In this document: positions 9,186 through 17,793 of the stretch, piece after piece
Numbering within the stretch: the stretch's first letter is position 1
Layout: every line of letters starts with the position of its first letter
Origin: Roseimicrobium sp. ORNL1
Lineage (GTDB): Bacteria > Verrucomicrobiota > Verrucomicrobiia > Verrucomicrobiales > Verrucomicrobiaceae
Assembly: GCF_011044495.1 (NCBI RefSeq)
Contig: NZ_CP049143.1
Location: 7,068,001 to 7,132,000 of the forward strand
Reading direction: 5' to 3'
Length of the DNA stretch: 64,000 nt
Program-made: the position numbers and the translations under genes
Notes under the pieces: generated by a model
What the model was told of the DNA's origin: nothing
The model's input: the letters and a program-made list of their open reading frames with translations, nothing else
The model's database searches: none

Positions 9186-10547
9186 ATGCTGCGTTGTTCC
9201 CTTTTCACGCTCCTCACTGCCGCCGCGCTCCTTGCCCCTGCCGCCGCTGAGCTTCAGCCCAAGGATCGCCATGTGATTCTCATCAGCATCGACGGCTTCC
9301 CTGCGTGGCTGTGGAAGGACCCTGCAGTGACTGTACCGAATTTGCGCAAGCTCGCAGCAGACGGCGCGCAGGCAGAGGCAATGACGGTCTCCAACCCCTC
9401 CATCACCTGGATCAATCACACCACGCTGGTCACCGGCGTGAACCCACGCAAACACGGTGTGCTCTTCAATGGCCTCCTCGTGCGCCAGGGTCCCGACAAG
9501 CCGCCGAAGATCGAGCAGTGGGCGGACAAGACGGACATGGTCTTTGCCCCGACCCTTTACGATCTCGCTCATGAAAAGGGACTCGTCACCGCCGAGGTGG
9601 ATTGGGTGGCCGTGACGAAAGCGCAGACCATTGATTGGAGCTTTCCCGAGCTGCCATCACCCGAAGGCAAGCTGGAGCAGGAAATGATCGCCGCGGGCGC
9701 CATCACGCCTGAACAGATCACCTGGATGCAACTCGGTCCGCAGCGCAAGAACATCGCATGGATTGACACCATGTGGACGAACGCTGCGTGCTACGTCTTC
9801 AAGAAACACCAGCCGAACCTCTTGATGTTTCACGTGCTGAACACGGACCTCTCCCACCACGTCTACGGTCCCGGTTCTCACGCAGGCTACACGGCATTGG
9901 CCTATGCGGACCGGCTCATTGGCGATCTCGTGAAGGCCGTGGATGAAAGTGGTCTGCGTGACAAGACCACCATTGTCATCAGCACGGACCATGGTTTCAA
10001 AAAGGTGGACAAGTACATCTACCCTAATGTGGTGCTGAAGAAGGCCGGACACCTCACCGCTCTTGGCCCGAAAATTACCACCTGCGAAGTCGCCGCCATG
10101 ACCCAGGGCGGCATGTGCTTTGTCTATGTGACTGACCCAGCCCGCAAAGCCGAACTTCTGCCCAAGCTCAAGGAACTCCTCGCTGCGACGGAAGGCATCG
10201 ACAAGGTCATCGACGGCACCGAAGGCCCCACGCTGGGAATGCCTCTCCCCACGGAGAATCCAGGCATGGGTGATCTCATCCTCTACGCCAAGGCAGGCTT
10301 TGCCTTCAACGCTTCTGCTGCTGGTGAAGAAGCCACCGGCCCGACCACCAACTACGGCGGCACCCACGGTTACCTGAACAGTGATCCGGAACTCGACGGC
10401 ATCTTCATCGCCTCCGGCGCCGGCATCAAGCGCGGCGTGGTCATCCCCCGCATGGCGAATCTGGATGTCGCGCCAACCATTGCGAAACTGCTGAAGTTGG
10501 AGATCCCCAATGTGGACGGGAAGGCGCTGGGAGAGGTGCTGGAGTGA
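9186..10547 (+). CDS. Secreted alkaline-phosphatase superfamily nucleotide pyrophosphatase/phosphodiesterase
   Basis: 453 residues from ATG 9186; the frame is open upstream, but this start gives the signal peptide MLRCSLFTLLTAAALLAPAA. Type I phosphodiesterase/NPP motifs are intact: ISIDGFPAWL (metal Asp), NPSITWINHTTLVTG (nucleophile Thr), NTDLSHHVYG (Asp and His ligands), STDHGF (Asp-His pair), and GTHGYLN near the end (final His). It would hydrolyse phosphodiester or pyrophosphate bonds in the periplasm. It is third in a run of exported hydrolases starting at 6478, 56 nt after the MBL gene. Confidence 0.92.
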   Translation: MLRCSLFTLLTAAALLAPAAAELQPKDRHVILISIDGFPAWLWKDPAVTVPNLRKLAADGAQAEAMTVSNPSITWINHTTLVTGVNPRKHGVLFNGLLVRQGPDKPPKIEQWADKTDMVFAPTLYDLAHEKGLVTAEVDWVAVTKAQTIDWSFPELPSPEGKLEQEMIAAGAITPEQITWMQLGPQRKNIAWIDTMWTNAACYVFKKHQPNLLMFHVLNTDLSHHVYGPGSHAGYTALAYADRLIGDLVKAVDESGLRDKTTIVISTDHGFKKVDKYIYPNVVLKKAGHLTALGPKITTCEVAAMTQGGMCFVYVTDPARKAELLPKLKELLAATEGIDKVIDGTEGPTLGMPLPTENPGMGDLILYAKAGFAFNASAAGEEATGPTTNYGGTHGYLNSDPELDGIFIASGAGIKRGVVIPRMANLDVAPTIAKLLKLEIPNVDGKALGEVLE

Positions 10548-10583
10548 GATGACCCCTCCCTCTCTTGATCACACTGCCTCCTA

Positions 10584-11234
10584 TTAGGGAGGTAGAACCT
10601 CCAGAGAGGCCACCACTCGATCCACCACAGGAGCCAATGTGGGATCCATGAGGAATATCTGCAATTGCCACATCGTCGAGCCACGCGCCACCACCACAAC
10701 ATCAATGCGCAGGTCGGCACCTTGGATTTTGGTATGATAGACCGCTTTTCGCGCATCCAGGTTCGAGATGCGGAGAGCAGTCGCGGAATACTTTGGGTCC
10801 GTATCTCCAAGCTTGGCCGCCGAGTTTGATATCGCGCCTCTAATGGCGCCATCCAGATTTGGCACGATACCGGCCTTATATTCAATTCTATTGAGTCCAA
10901 CGCGCAGCTTGTTTGCGCCCTGTTCCCCCTCCCACATAGAAACAGACTCCAGCATCGGCTTCACCTCATTTGCCGCAGACATCAAGCGCCTGGCTGTATC
11001 CGGACGGTTTTCCAGTTTGAATGGAATATCCAGGGCAGCGCCGACTACTTCACGGCGCTGCCAAGCCTCTTCCGATGAGACACTTGGGGCATCCGGCGTT
11101 TTGGCAGCAGTACTGGATCTGGAGGACGTCCAGAGTCCGAGACCGACAACGACCGCAAAAGCCAATACCAACAACCCCAAGCCCAGACAGCAGGTGATTA
11201 CTTTTTCTTTGCTTGAGGCAGGCGCATCACTCAT
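10584..11234 (-). CDS. Membrane-anchored protein of unknown function
   Basis: 216 residues from ATG 11234 (MSDAPASS); a GC-poorer in-frame extension upstream is less likely. A short cytoplasmic head is followed by one membrane helix at ~15-38 (CCLGLGLLVLAFAVVVGLG) and an exported domain rich in charged helices and beta strands (EEAWQRREVVGAALDIPF, YSATALRISNLDARKAVYHTKIQG). No catalytic motif or family recognised. The region 10600-11350 is noticeably lower in GC than its neighbours, which may mark later acquisition. It is convergent with the NPP-type gene and divergent from hisF. Confidence 0.7.
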   Translation of the reverse strand: MSDAPASSKEKVITCCLGLGLLVLAFAVVVGLGLWTSSRSSTAAKTPDAPSVSSEEAWQRREVVGAALDIPFKLENRPDTARRLMSAANEVKPMLESVSMWEGEQGANKLRVGLNRIEYKAGIVPNLDGAIRGAISNSAAKLGDTDPKYSATALRISNLDARKAVYHTKIQGADLRIDVVVVARGSTMWQLQIFLMDPTLAPVVDRVVASLEVLPP

Positions 11235-11419
11235 GGCGGCACCGTGCACGGGGTCTTTCTCAAAACCACACGATTCTCCGAGTTTTTTCGCCACCGAATC
11301 ATTGGTCCTATCCGTAGTTGGACGTTCGCCATTTGGGCTGAGACCTCCCTTGCGTTTCCCGTTTCCTCGCCCTACCGATATTCAGCCAACTCCCGCCCTT
11401 GGGCGTATCCATTCTCTCA

Positions 11420-12193
11420 ATGCTCACCAAACGCATCATCCCCTGTCTCGACGTTCACGACGGCCGTGTCGTGAAAGGCACGAAGTTCCTCGATCTGCGC
11501 GATGCGGGGGATCCGGTGGAGTGTGCCGTGGCCTACAACAACCAGGGAGCGGATGAACTGGTCTTTCTGGACATCACGGCCTCCAGCGATGAACGCCGCA
11601 CCATGGTGGACGTGGTGGAGCGCACCGCGGAGCGTTGCTTCATGCCGGTGACCGTGGGTGGTGGCATTCGCACCGTGGCGGACATGCGGCAGATGCTGCT
11701 GGCCGGCGCAGACAAGGTCAGCGTGAACACCGCGGCCATCTTCAATCCTGAAGTGGTGGACGAGGCCGCGAGTGCCTTCGGCTGCCAGTGCCTCGTGGTC
11801 GCCATCGATGCCAAGCGCAACGAGCGCGGCTCCTGGACGGTCTATACCCATGGCGGTCGTAAGCCCGCCATCCGTGATGGCAAGGAACTGGACGCCATCG
11901 AGTGGGCCGCAGAAGTGTGCCGGCGCGGTGCGGGCGAGATTCTTCTCACCAGCATGGATGCCGATGGCACCAAGGCCGGTTACGACCTCGGCCTGAACCG
12001 CACCGTGAGCGAAGCCGTGACCATCCCGGTCATCGCCAGCGGCGGCGCGGGCAATCTGGATCACATGGTGGATGTGTTGCGTGATGGCAAAGCCGATGCC
12101 GTGCTGGCCGCGAGCATCTTCCACTTCGGTGAATACACCGTGGGCGATGTGAAGCGCCACTTGCAGAAGCATGATATTCCGGTGAGGCTGTAA
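11420..12193 (+). CDS. hisF: Imidazole glycerol phosphate synthase subunit HisF
   Basis: 257 residues, the normal length, from ATG 11420 ([20 protein letters not shown]). It is the cyclase half of the enzyme that converts PRFAR to imidazole glycerol phosphate and AICAR in histidine synthesis. The catalytic Asp of CLDV and the second Asp in [13 protein letters not shown] are present, as are the phosphate-binding loops VTVGGGIRT and VIASGGAGN. An alternative start at 11399 adds seven residues without support. No other histidine gene is near, so the pathway genes are dispersed here, as is common in this phylum. Confidence 0.97.
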   Translation: MLTKRIIPCLDVHDGRVVKGTKFLDLRDAGDPVECAVAYNNQGADELVFLDITASSDERRTMVDVVERTAERCFMPVTVGGGIRTVADMRQMLLAGADKVSVNTAAIFNPEVVDEAASAFGCQCLVVAIDAKRNERGSWTVYTHGGRKPAIRDGKELDAIEWAAEVCRRGAGEILLTSMDADGTKAGYDLGLNRTVSEAVTIPVIASGGAGNLDHMVDVLRDGKADAVLAASIFHFGEYTVGDVKRHLQKHDIPVRL

Positions 12194-12258
12194 TCAGTCA
12201 CGCGGTCGCGTAGACGAAATGACTTGTGGGGCACGCGTGAATGCGAGATCCTCATGCC

Positions 12259-12624
12259 ATGTCTGACTTCATTTGGGACCTCTTCCAGCAACAGCAAATT
12301 AACGATGCCGAGGAGCAGGCTCGGAACGCCCAGCACAGGGCTGCATCCACCCAGGGTGATCTCGCGGACCTGACCAATCGAGTAGAGCGGCTCTCCCTGA
12401 TCTGTCAGGCGATGTGGGAGCTTCTTTCCCAGCACACGCACATTTCGAATAACGATCTCATGCGCAAGGTGGTGGAAGTGGATCTGCGCGACGGCAAGGA
12501 GGATGGGAGAATCGCCGCACGCGTGATCCAGTGTCCCAAGTGCAAAAACAACGTGAACACGCAACGCCCCCGTTGTGTCGTATGTGGCAGCGTGATCGCC
12601 ACGAAGCATCCCTTCGAGGTGTAA
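12259..12624 (+). CDS. Coiled-coil/zinc-ribbon protein, paralogue 1
   Basis: 121 residues from ATG 12259 (MSDFIWDLFQQQQ). Residues ~8-50 are heptad-like and Gln/Glu-rich, probably a coiled coil (EEQARNAQHRAAST, LADLTNRVERLS). Then comes a conserved core CQAMWELL...VDLRDGKEDGRI and a C-terminal zinc ribbon with CPKC and CVVC pairs (16-residue spacing between pairs). The end, FEV, is shared with the next gene. No family name recognised; likely cytoplasmic. The same core and ribbon occur in the gene 48 nt downstream, so these are tandem duplicates. Confidence 0.78.
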   Translation: MSDFIWDLFQQQQINDAEEQARNAQHRAASTQGDLADLTNRVERLSLICQAMWELLSQHTHISNNDLMRKVVEVDLRDGKEDGRIAARVIQCPKCKNNVNTQRPRCVVCGSVIATKHPFEV

Positions 12625-12672
12625 GAGCCGCACCCACTACCAATCTCACCTTCTCCCAATACGAACCAAACC

Positions 12673-13011
12673 ATGCTACCCGAGCGCTCCACAAGCCCCG
12701 AACAATTCCCCATTGGTGGAAACAAGGTGGAGTCGGTGCAAGACCGACTCACCCGCCAGGAGAGACGGCTGGACCGTCTCGCACTTCACTGCCAGGCCAT
12801 GTGGGAAATGCTGCGAGAACGCGCCGAGTTCACGGAGGAAGAAATCTCCGCGAAGATCCTGGAAGTGGATCTCCGCGATGGCCGCGCAGACGGTCGCATC
12901 AGCCAGCAGGTGGCAACCTGTCCAAGCTGCAAGCAGAGGACCAGCACCAAACGCGAGACGTGTGTCATCTGTGGAGCGGAGCTTGGCAGGAATCTCGCTT
13001 TTGAAGTTTAA
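12673..13011 (+). CDS. Coiled-coil/zinc-ribbon protein, paralogue 2
   Basis: 112 residues from ATG 12673 (MLPERSTSPEQF). Its second half aligns without gaps to the preceding gene: CQAMWEML, VDLRDGRADGRIS, CPSCK, CVICGAEL and terminal FEV. The N-terminal part is shorter and predicted helical (QDRLTRQERRLDRLALH). The zinc ligands (two CxxC pairs) are intact. The paired arrangement and strict conservation of the VDLRDGxxDGRI segment suggest a shared fold that may form hetero-oligomers; no function can be assigned. Confidence 0.78.
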   Translation: MLPERSTSPEQFPIGGNKVESVQDRLTRQERRLDRLALHCQAMWEMLRERAEFTEEEISAKILEVDLRDGRADGRISQQVATCPSCKQRTSTKRETCVICGAELGRNLAFEV

Positions 13012-13055
13012 GACGCTCTGCCTCCCGGGAGCACCCTGCCAACGCTGCTCATGTC

Positions 13056-13319
13056 ATGGCTGAGGATGCCAGTCCACATCATCAGGCTGAAGCTCGCAGC
13101 CAGGCAGCCGCATGGTGGGGCGGCGGCATTTCCATCTTCCTGCTCGCCTATATCCTGAGCCCCGCGCCCCTTGCCTGGGTGTATGAGCGGTTCGGATGGG
13201 GAAGTCCTCAGTGGCCCAAGCATGTGTACGCACCCCTCATCGTGCTCTACGATCGGTTTGAGCCCGTGAAGAACTTCTACGACGGCTATGCCAAGCTGCT
13301 CGGACTGGATCACATGTGA
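13056..13319 (+). CDS. Small single-pass membrane protein
   Basis: 87 residues from ATG 13056. A polar head (MAEDASPHHQAEARSQ) is followed by a membrane segment (AWWGGGISIFLLAYILSPAPLAWVY) and an aromatic-rich tail (FGWGSPQWPKHVYAPLIVLYDRF). The start follows the zinc-ribbon gene by 44 nt on the same strand. No family recognised; several similar short genes with this YAPLIVLYDRF-type tail occur as hypothetical proteins in Verrucomicrobia as far as I recall. Confidence 0.7.
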   Translation: MAEDASPHHQAEARSQAAAWWGGGISIFLLAYILSPAPLAWVYERFGWGSPQWPKHVYAPLIVLYDRFEPVKNFYDGYAKLLGLDHM

Positions 13320-13409
13320 TGGCTGCATTTCCTTCTGGTGCGACCGCGCAGGCCGTGCCACTCTCAGGGAATAGGAACACCCCACCACACTTCTTTTCTC
13401 ACCACGACC

Positions 13410-13862
13410 ATGAGCATCACCGCGCAACTCACCGAGGACATCAAGACCGCCATGAAGGCCAAGGACACCGTGGCCCTCAATACCGTGCGCTCGCTCAAGT
13501 CCGCCCTGAAGTATGCCGCCATTGAAAAGCACGGCGCCGATGGTGAGCTGGACGACACTGATTCCATCGTGGTCATCCGCCGCGAGATCAAGAAGCGCCA
13601 GGACTCCGTGTCCCAGTACGAAGCCGCCCAGCGCTCGGAACTGGCCGAGGTCGAGAAGGCTGAAATCGCCGTACTCGAAAAGTATCTGCCTGCCGCCATG
13701 AGCCAGACCGAGGTGGAGAAGCTGGTGACCGACGCGATTGTAGAGACCGGAGCCACCTCCAAGAAGGACATGGGCAAGGTGATGAAACTCGTGCAGGAGC
13801 GCTCCGCTGGCCGTGTGGATGGCAAGACGCTGAGCGCAGAGGTGAACAAGCGGTTGAGCTAA
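13410..13862 (+). CDS. GatB/YqeY domain-containing protein
   Basis: 150 residues from ATG 13410 (MSITAQLTEDIKTAMKAKD), matching the usual YqeY length and opening. Family features include ALNTVRSLKSALKYAAIEK, VVIRREIKKRQDSVSQYEAA, YLPAAMSQTEVEKLV and MGKVMKLVQERSAGRVDGKTLSAEVNKRL. The fold is the all-helical C-terminal domain that GatB uses to grip tRNA; free-standing YqeY proteins are of uncertain function. It lies 27 nt upstream of the Rieske gene and could share its transcript, though its role is probably unrelated. Confidence 0.93.
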   Translation: MSITAQLTEDIKTAMKAKDTVALNTVRSLKSALKYAAIEKHGADGELDDTDSIVVIRREIKKRQDSVSQYEAAQRSELAEVEKAEIAVLEKYLPAAMSQTEVEKLVTDAIVETGATSKKDMGKVMKLVQERSAGRVDGKTLSAEVNKRLS

Positions 13863-13889
13863 GGCTCACACTGCGCTTCAGGAACAGGC

Positions 13890-14912
13890 GTGTCACTGCG
13901 AGATTCCTGGAACATCGCCGCACAGTCGCGTGAGCTGCGCGACCAGCCGCTGGCGCGTACCCTCTTTGACACGCCGCTGGTAATCTTTCGCGATGCCTCA
14001 GGCGTCGCGCAGGCCTTGCTGGATCGCTGCGCTCATCGCAACATGGCTCTCTCCGAGGGCAAGGTGAATGCCGGTTGCGTGGAGTGCCCTTACCACGGTT
14101 GGCGCTATGATGGCGCAGGCCACTGCCAGCACGTGCCATCGCTGGGTGACAATGCAAAGCCCCCACGTGTGAGTGTGCGCTCCTTCCCCGTGGTCGAGCA
14201 GCAGGGCTTCATCTGGGTATGGATGGGAGATGACCCGACGACAGCCGCATCCAGTCGTCCCTATGAGTTTGCCCATCTCGATGATCGCGGATGGACGACT
14301 TTCGTGATGAACACCCGCTTCGAGGCAAGTGTGGAAGCGTGCCTGGAAAACTTCCTGGACTGCCCGCACACGGTGTATGTGCACAAGGGATGGTTCCGCA
14401 GCCCGGACACCCGTGTGCTTCGCGCGCACGTCACGCGCGATGCCACGAGTGCTTGCGCGCAGTTCGAGGGCGAGCCCATTTCCACCAGTGTGGTGTCGAA
14501 GCTTCTATTTCCCAAGGGGAAGGAAGTGGTGCACACGGATCGCTTTATCCTGCCGAACGTCAGCCGCGTCGACTATGCCTTCACACCGGAGCGGCACTTT
14601 ATCATCACCTCCCAATGCACCCCGATCAGTGAACACGAGTCTCAGGTGTACACGGTCATGACGTATGCCTTTGGCAAAATCGGCTGGCTGGTGCGGTTGT
14701 TCTTTGAGCCGCTCTCGCGGATCATCATCGGCCAGGATGTGGATGTGTTGAAGCGCATGACGCGGCAGCTTCGACGCTTTGGCGGAGCGCAGTTCTCCCA
14801 CGTGGAGACGGATCTCCTCGGTCTGCACATCCAGGGCATGCGGAGAAAAATGGAACGCGGTGAACCCCAAGACGCAGATGCCCCCGGACGAACCATCGAG
14901 ATCCGCTTTTGA
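13890..14912 (+). CDS. Rieske [2Fe-2S] non-heme iron oxygenase
   Basis: 340 residues from GTG 13890, with GGAACAGG just upstream as a possible ribosome site. The N-terminal Rieske domain has C47-A-H49 and C66-P-Y-H69, the cluster ligands. The C-terminal domain has the mononuclear iron signature at 153-165: Asn154, the bridging Asp157, His160 and His165 in ENFLDCPHTVYVH. The length and order fit single-component alpha subunits of the VanA/PaO type, which oxygenate or demethylate aromatic or lipid-like substrates using a separate reductase. No reductase is encoded nearby. It is the first gene of a tight five-gene cluster with a GH3 ligase and GNAT-type acyltransferases. Confidence 0.93.
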   Translation: MSLRDSWNIAAQSRELRDQPLARTLFDTPLVIFRDASGVAQALLDRCAHRNMALSEGKVNAGCVECPYHGWRYDGAGHCQHVPSLGDNAKPPRVSVRSFPVVEQQGFIWVWMGDDPTTAASSRPYEFAHLDDRGWTTFVMNTRFEASVEACLENFLDCPHTVYVHKGWFRSPDTRVLRAHVTRDATSACAQFEGEPISTSVVSKLLFPKGKEVVHTDRFILPNVSRVDYAFTPERHFIITSQCTPISEHESQVYTVMTYAFGKIGWLVRLFFEPLSRIIIGQDVDVLKRMTRQLRRFGGAQFSHVETDLLGLHIQGMRRKMERGEPQDADAPGRTIEIRF

Positions 14913-15486
14913 ACTCCTGCTGGCGCATCGTGGACTCATCGCGCTGCTGGTACTCTCCGCCACCGTGGGAGTATTCTCCGTGGTGCAGAACAGCGGCGCC
15001 ATCGTCGGCGGGCGCATCAGCCCACCGAAGATCGCGTGGCTGAACTTCGCGCTCTACATGTTCGTCGTGCTTCCGGTCGTCGTAGGCTGGTATGCGCCGG
15101 TGGATGCCGCCACGGCCCGGCTCTATCGCATCGTCTTCTGGAGCTTCCTCATTCGCGGGGTCATTGAGTTCTACATGCTCTATGTCACCCGATCGTGGCG
15201 GTGCGGGTATGGCATTTCTCACGACTTGCTCACCGCAATGCTGGTGATCATTTTCTGGCAGAGCGCAGGAGGGCTGACCGTGCTGCTGCTGGCCACGCTC
15301 ATCATTGAGGCACGCATGGCCAAGATCTTCCGGGCCCGGGTGGATCCCGCCACGGGCGTTTACTTTGCCGACAACAGCGCCCACTTCGCCGCAGTGAATC
15401 GTTTCACCTGGTGGGTCAATGCTGCCCTCTACCCCATCCTGGGGTGGCTTCTGTGGAAGAATCATGCATTGTTCACCGCAGCATAA
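14878..15486 (+). CDS. Polytopic membrane protein of the Rieske/GH3 cluster
   Basis: 202 residues from ATG 14878, overlapping the Rieske gene by 35 nt, which implies translational coupling. About five membrane segments can be read: HRGLIALLVLSATVGVFSVV, LNFALYMFVVLPVVVGWY, YRIVFWSFLIRGVIEFYMLY, LLTAMLVIIFWQSAGGLTVLLL and TWWVNAALYPILGWLLW. It contains no recognised catalytic motif; conserved-looking polar residues are in ISHD and the cytoplasmic loop EARMAKIFRARVD. It could supply a membrane-bound substrate or serve as the partner that anchors the pathway; both are inference. Confidence 0.82.
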   Translation: MPPDEPSRSAFELLLAHRGLIALLVLSATVGVFSVVQNSGAIVGGRISPPKIAWLNFALYMFVVLPVVVGWYAPVDAATARLYRIVFWSFLIRGVIEFYMLYVTRSWRCGYGISHDLLTAMLVIIFWQSAGGLTVLLLATLIIEARMAKIFRARVDPATGVYFADNSAHFAAVNRFTWWVNAALYPILGWLLWKNHALFTAA

Positions 15487-15487
15487 G

Positions 15488-16258
15488 ATGAAACAGCTTT
15501 CCAGTGAAGTCCGCCGCGTGACCAGCCTCTCTGAGGCAGAGGTGCACGGGCTCTTCGCGCTCTTCGCCACCTGCTATGAGGCGGTGAACCTGGAACAGTT
15601 CACCGCCGACCTCTCCGCCAAGGACGATGTGCTGCTGTTGCGTGATGCTGGTGGCGTCGTGCAGGGCTTCTCCACCCAGGTGACCCGTCGCTTTGAAATC
15701 GAGGGCCGCGTCGTCCGAGTGCTCTTCTCGGGAGACACCATCATTGCCCCAGAATGGTGGGGCACCCAGGAACTCGTGCGCGCATGGTGCCGCTATGCAG
15801 GACGTGTAAAAGCGCGACACGGGGACGAGCTTCTCTACTGGCTGCTCCTTTCCAAAGGGCACCGCACCTATCTGTATCTGCCGCTCTTCTTTCACCGCTA
15901 CCATCCACAGGCAGGCTCGGAGGATGTCGCACTCCCCCATATCAAGGACGTGGTGGCATCGCAGATGTTTGGGGAAGACTACTGTGCAGCGTCTGGCCGG
16001 TTGGAGTTCGTCTCATCCAAGGGGCATCTCCGCAGCGCGCTTGCGGATGTGCCCACCGCGCGCGACCGGCGCGTGCATGTGGCCTTCTTCCTGGAAAAGA
16101 ATCCGCGCTACGCAGAAGGTCACGAGCTGGTGTGCCTCGCGGAGATCTCACCGGAAAATATGCGCGGCGCGGCGCGACGGCATTTGCTGGAAGGCATGCA
16201 GGGTGAAGACTGCACGCCGCTTCCCGCAGTCCCGTGGGGTAAGCCCGCGGTGTGCTGA
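15488..16258 (+). CDS. GNAT-like acyltransferase-fold protein
   Basis: 256 residues from ATG 15488, one base after the stop of the membrane protein gene. The fold reads as GNAT-like: a first helix (EAEVHGLFALFATCYEAV), strands VLLLRDAGGVVQGFSTQVTRRF and RVVRVLFSGDTIIAPEWWG, the latter resembling the strand-4/loop region before the CoA site, and a helix ELVRAWCRYAG. A clear Q/RxxGxG/A loop is not evident, so the cofactor could differ from acetyl-CoA. The C-terminal third includes a Cys-containing segment (EDCTPLPAVPWGKPAVC) of unknown role. It sits between the membrane protein and GH3 genes. Confidence 0.72.
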   Translation: MKQLSSEVRRVTSLSEAEVHGLFALFATCYEAVNLEQFTADLSAKDDVLLLRDAGGVVQGFSTQVTRRFEIEGRVVRVLFSGDTIIAPEWWGTQELVRAWCRYAGRVKARHGDELLYWLLLSKGHRTYLYLPLFFHRYHPQAGSEDVALPHIKDVVASQMFGEDYCAASGRLEFVSSKGHLRSALADVPTARDRRVHVAFFLEKNPRYAEGHELVCLAEISPENMRGAARRHLLEGMQGEDCTPLPAVPWGKPAVC

Positions 16259-17767
16259 GTGCCTATCTCCCATCCTGCGCAGATCTTTCTCATGCTTGCA
16301 CACTTCGCCTGGAAGAGCCTCTGCCGGCCAGCGTACCGGCGTTTGCTATCGGCGATGCGCGACCCTCACAAGGCTCAGGAGAAGGTACTGGCTGGCTTGC
16401 TCCAAAAGAACGCCGCATCTCACTTTGGGAAAACGCACTCCCTGCATCCGCGCATGAGCGTGCGAGAGTTTCAGCAATCCGTGGCCGTCTCCACCTACGA
16501 GGATCTGCGCCCACTCATCGAGCGGGCCGCAGGTGGCGAGCCAAATGTCCTCACCTCTGAGCCGGTGCTGATGTTTGAGACCAGCAGCGGCTCCACCAGT
16601 GCCGCGAAGCTCATCCCTTACACGCGCTCCCTGCGTGCTGAGTTCCAGGAGGCCATCCGCGCCTGGATATACGATCTGTACGTCTCTCACTCCGCCATCG
16701 CACGCGGGCGGCACTACTGGAGCATCACACCACTGCACCGTGAACAGCGCAAGACCAGCGGCAGTATCCCCATTGGCTTCGATGACGATGCGGAATACCT
16801 CGGTCGTGTTGAACAGTGGCTCTCCTCGAAGCTTTTCGCCGTGCCAGCCTCCGTGGGCAAACTGCCGGACATGGATGCCTGCCTCGCCGCAACGCGTGAG
16901 CACCTGCGCAAAGCAAGGGATCTGCGGTTTATCTCGGTGTGGAGTCCAAGTTTTTTGGAACTGCTGCTGGATGGTTTTGAGGAGTCGCCCGCTGAACTCT
17001 GGCCTGACCTCACGGTGGTGAGTTGCTGGGGCGATGCCGCATCGCGATCCGGATACGCCTCGCTTCAGAAACGACTGCCGGGAGTGAAGCTTCAGGCAAA
17101 GGGCCTGCTCGCAACGGAAGGGGTCATGACCATCCCGCTCGAATCCTTGGGCGGGTGTGTGCCGTGCCTGCACTCCCACTTCTATGAATTCGTGCGCGCC
17201 GATGCTTCCCACGGAGACGCCGAAACACTCTTGTGCGATGAACTGGAAGCCGGAGGTGAATACTCCATCCTGATGACAACCGGCGGTGGACTCTGGCGGT
17301 ATCGCATCGGTGATCGGGTGCGGTGTGTCCGGCTGGAGGGCAGGACTCCCATCCTCGAGTTCGTAGGCAAGGAGGACGGAGTGAGTGATTTGAAAGGCGA
17401 AAAGCTCAACCCACATTTCGTGGGACGTGCTCTGGATGCCCTGCGACTCAAGCACCATCTCGGCACCGCCTTTCTCATGCTGACACCATCTGATGATGGA
17501 GCCTCCTACACCCTGTTGGCTGAGCTTGGCCAGCGCCCGGCTCCATCATCACTTTCCACGGATCTCGATGAACTTCTCCAGGAGAATCCCCATTACCAAT
17601 ACTGCCGCGAGCTCGGCCAGCTGGATGCCGTTCGCATTGTCCCCGTCTCGGCAGACGCAGCCACACGCTATCTGCAGCGCAGCATCGCGCTCGGCCAGCG
17701 TGCAGGAGATGTCAAACCGGCAGCCCTCCACCGCGAGCGCGGCTGGGAAGCGTGGATGAAGCCTTGA
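16259..17767 (+). CDS. GH3-family acyl-adenylate-forming ligase
   Basis: 502 residues from GTG 16259, immediately after the preceding stop (TGAGTG); ATG 16292 is an alternative. The GH3 nucleotide-binding motif is at ~107-120 (FETSSGSTSAAKLIPYT), followed by SPSFLELLL, LLATEGVMTIPL (motif II position), HSHFYEFV, YSILMTTGGGLWRYRIGDRVR (motif III) and EFVGKEDGVSDLKGEKL. GH3 enzymes activate a carboxylic acid with ATP and join it to an amino acid or other amine; plant members conjugate jasmonate and auxin. Bacterial members have little known chemistry. Context with an oxygenase and acyltransferases suggests it conjugates an oxidised product. Confidence 0.92.
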   Translation: MPISHPAQIFLMLAHFAWKSLCRPAYRRLLSAMRDPHKAQEKVLAGLLQKNAASHFGKTHSLHPRMSVREFQQSVAVSTYEDLRPLIERAAGGEPNVLTSEPVLMFETSSGSTSAAKLIPYTRSLRAEFQEAIRAWIYDLYVSHSAIARGRHYWSITPLHREQRKTSGSIPIGFDDDAEYLGRVEQWLSSKLFAVPASVGKLPDMDACLAATREHLRKARDLRFISVWSPSFLELLLDGFEESPAELWPDLTVVSCWGDAASRSGYASLQKRLPGVKLQAKGLLATEGVMTIPLESLGGCVPCLHSHFYEFVRADASHGDAETLLCDELEAGGEYSILMTTGGGLWRYRIGDRVRCVRLEGRTPILEFVGKEDGVSDLKGEKLNPHFVGRALDALRLKHHLGTAFLMLTPSDDGASYTLLAELGQRPAPSSLSTDLDELLQENPHYQYCRELGQLDAVRIVPVSADAATRYLQRSIALGQRAGDVKPAALHRERGWEAWMKP

Positions 17768-17793
17768 GTTCGTGATTCCCCTGCTCTGTCACC

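Noticed and set aside
10548-10583. Possible terminator CCTCC...GGAGG near 10580
   Set aside because: The stem is only 5-6 bp, has no T run and overlaps the end of the minus-strand gene.
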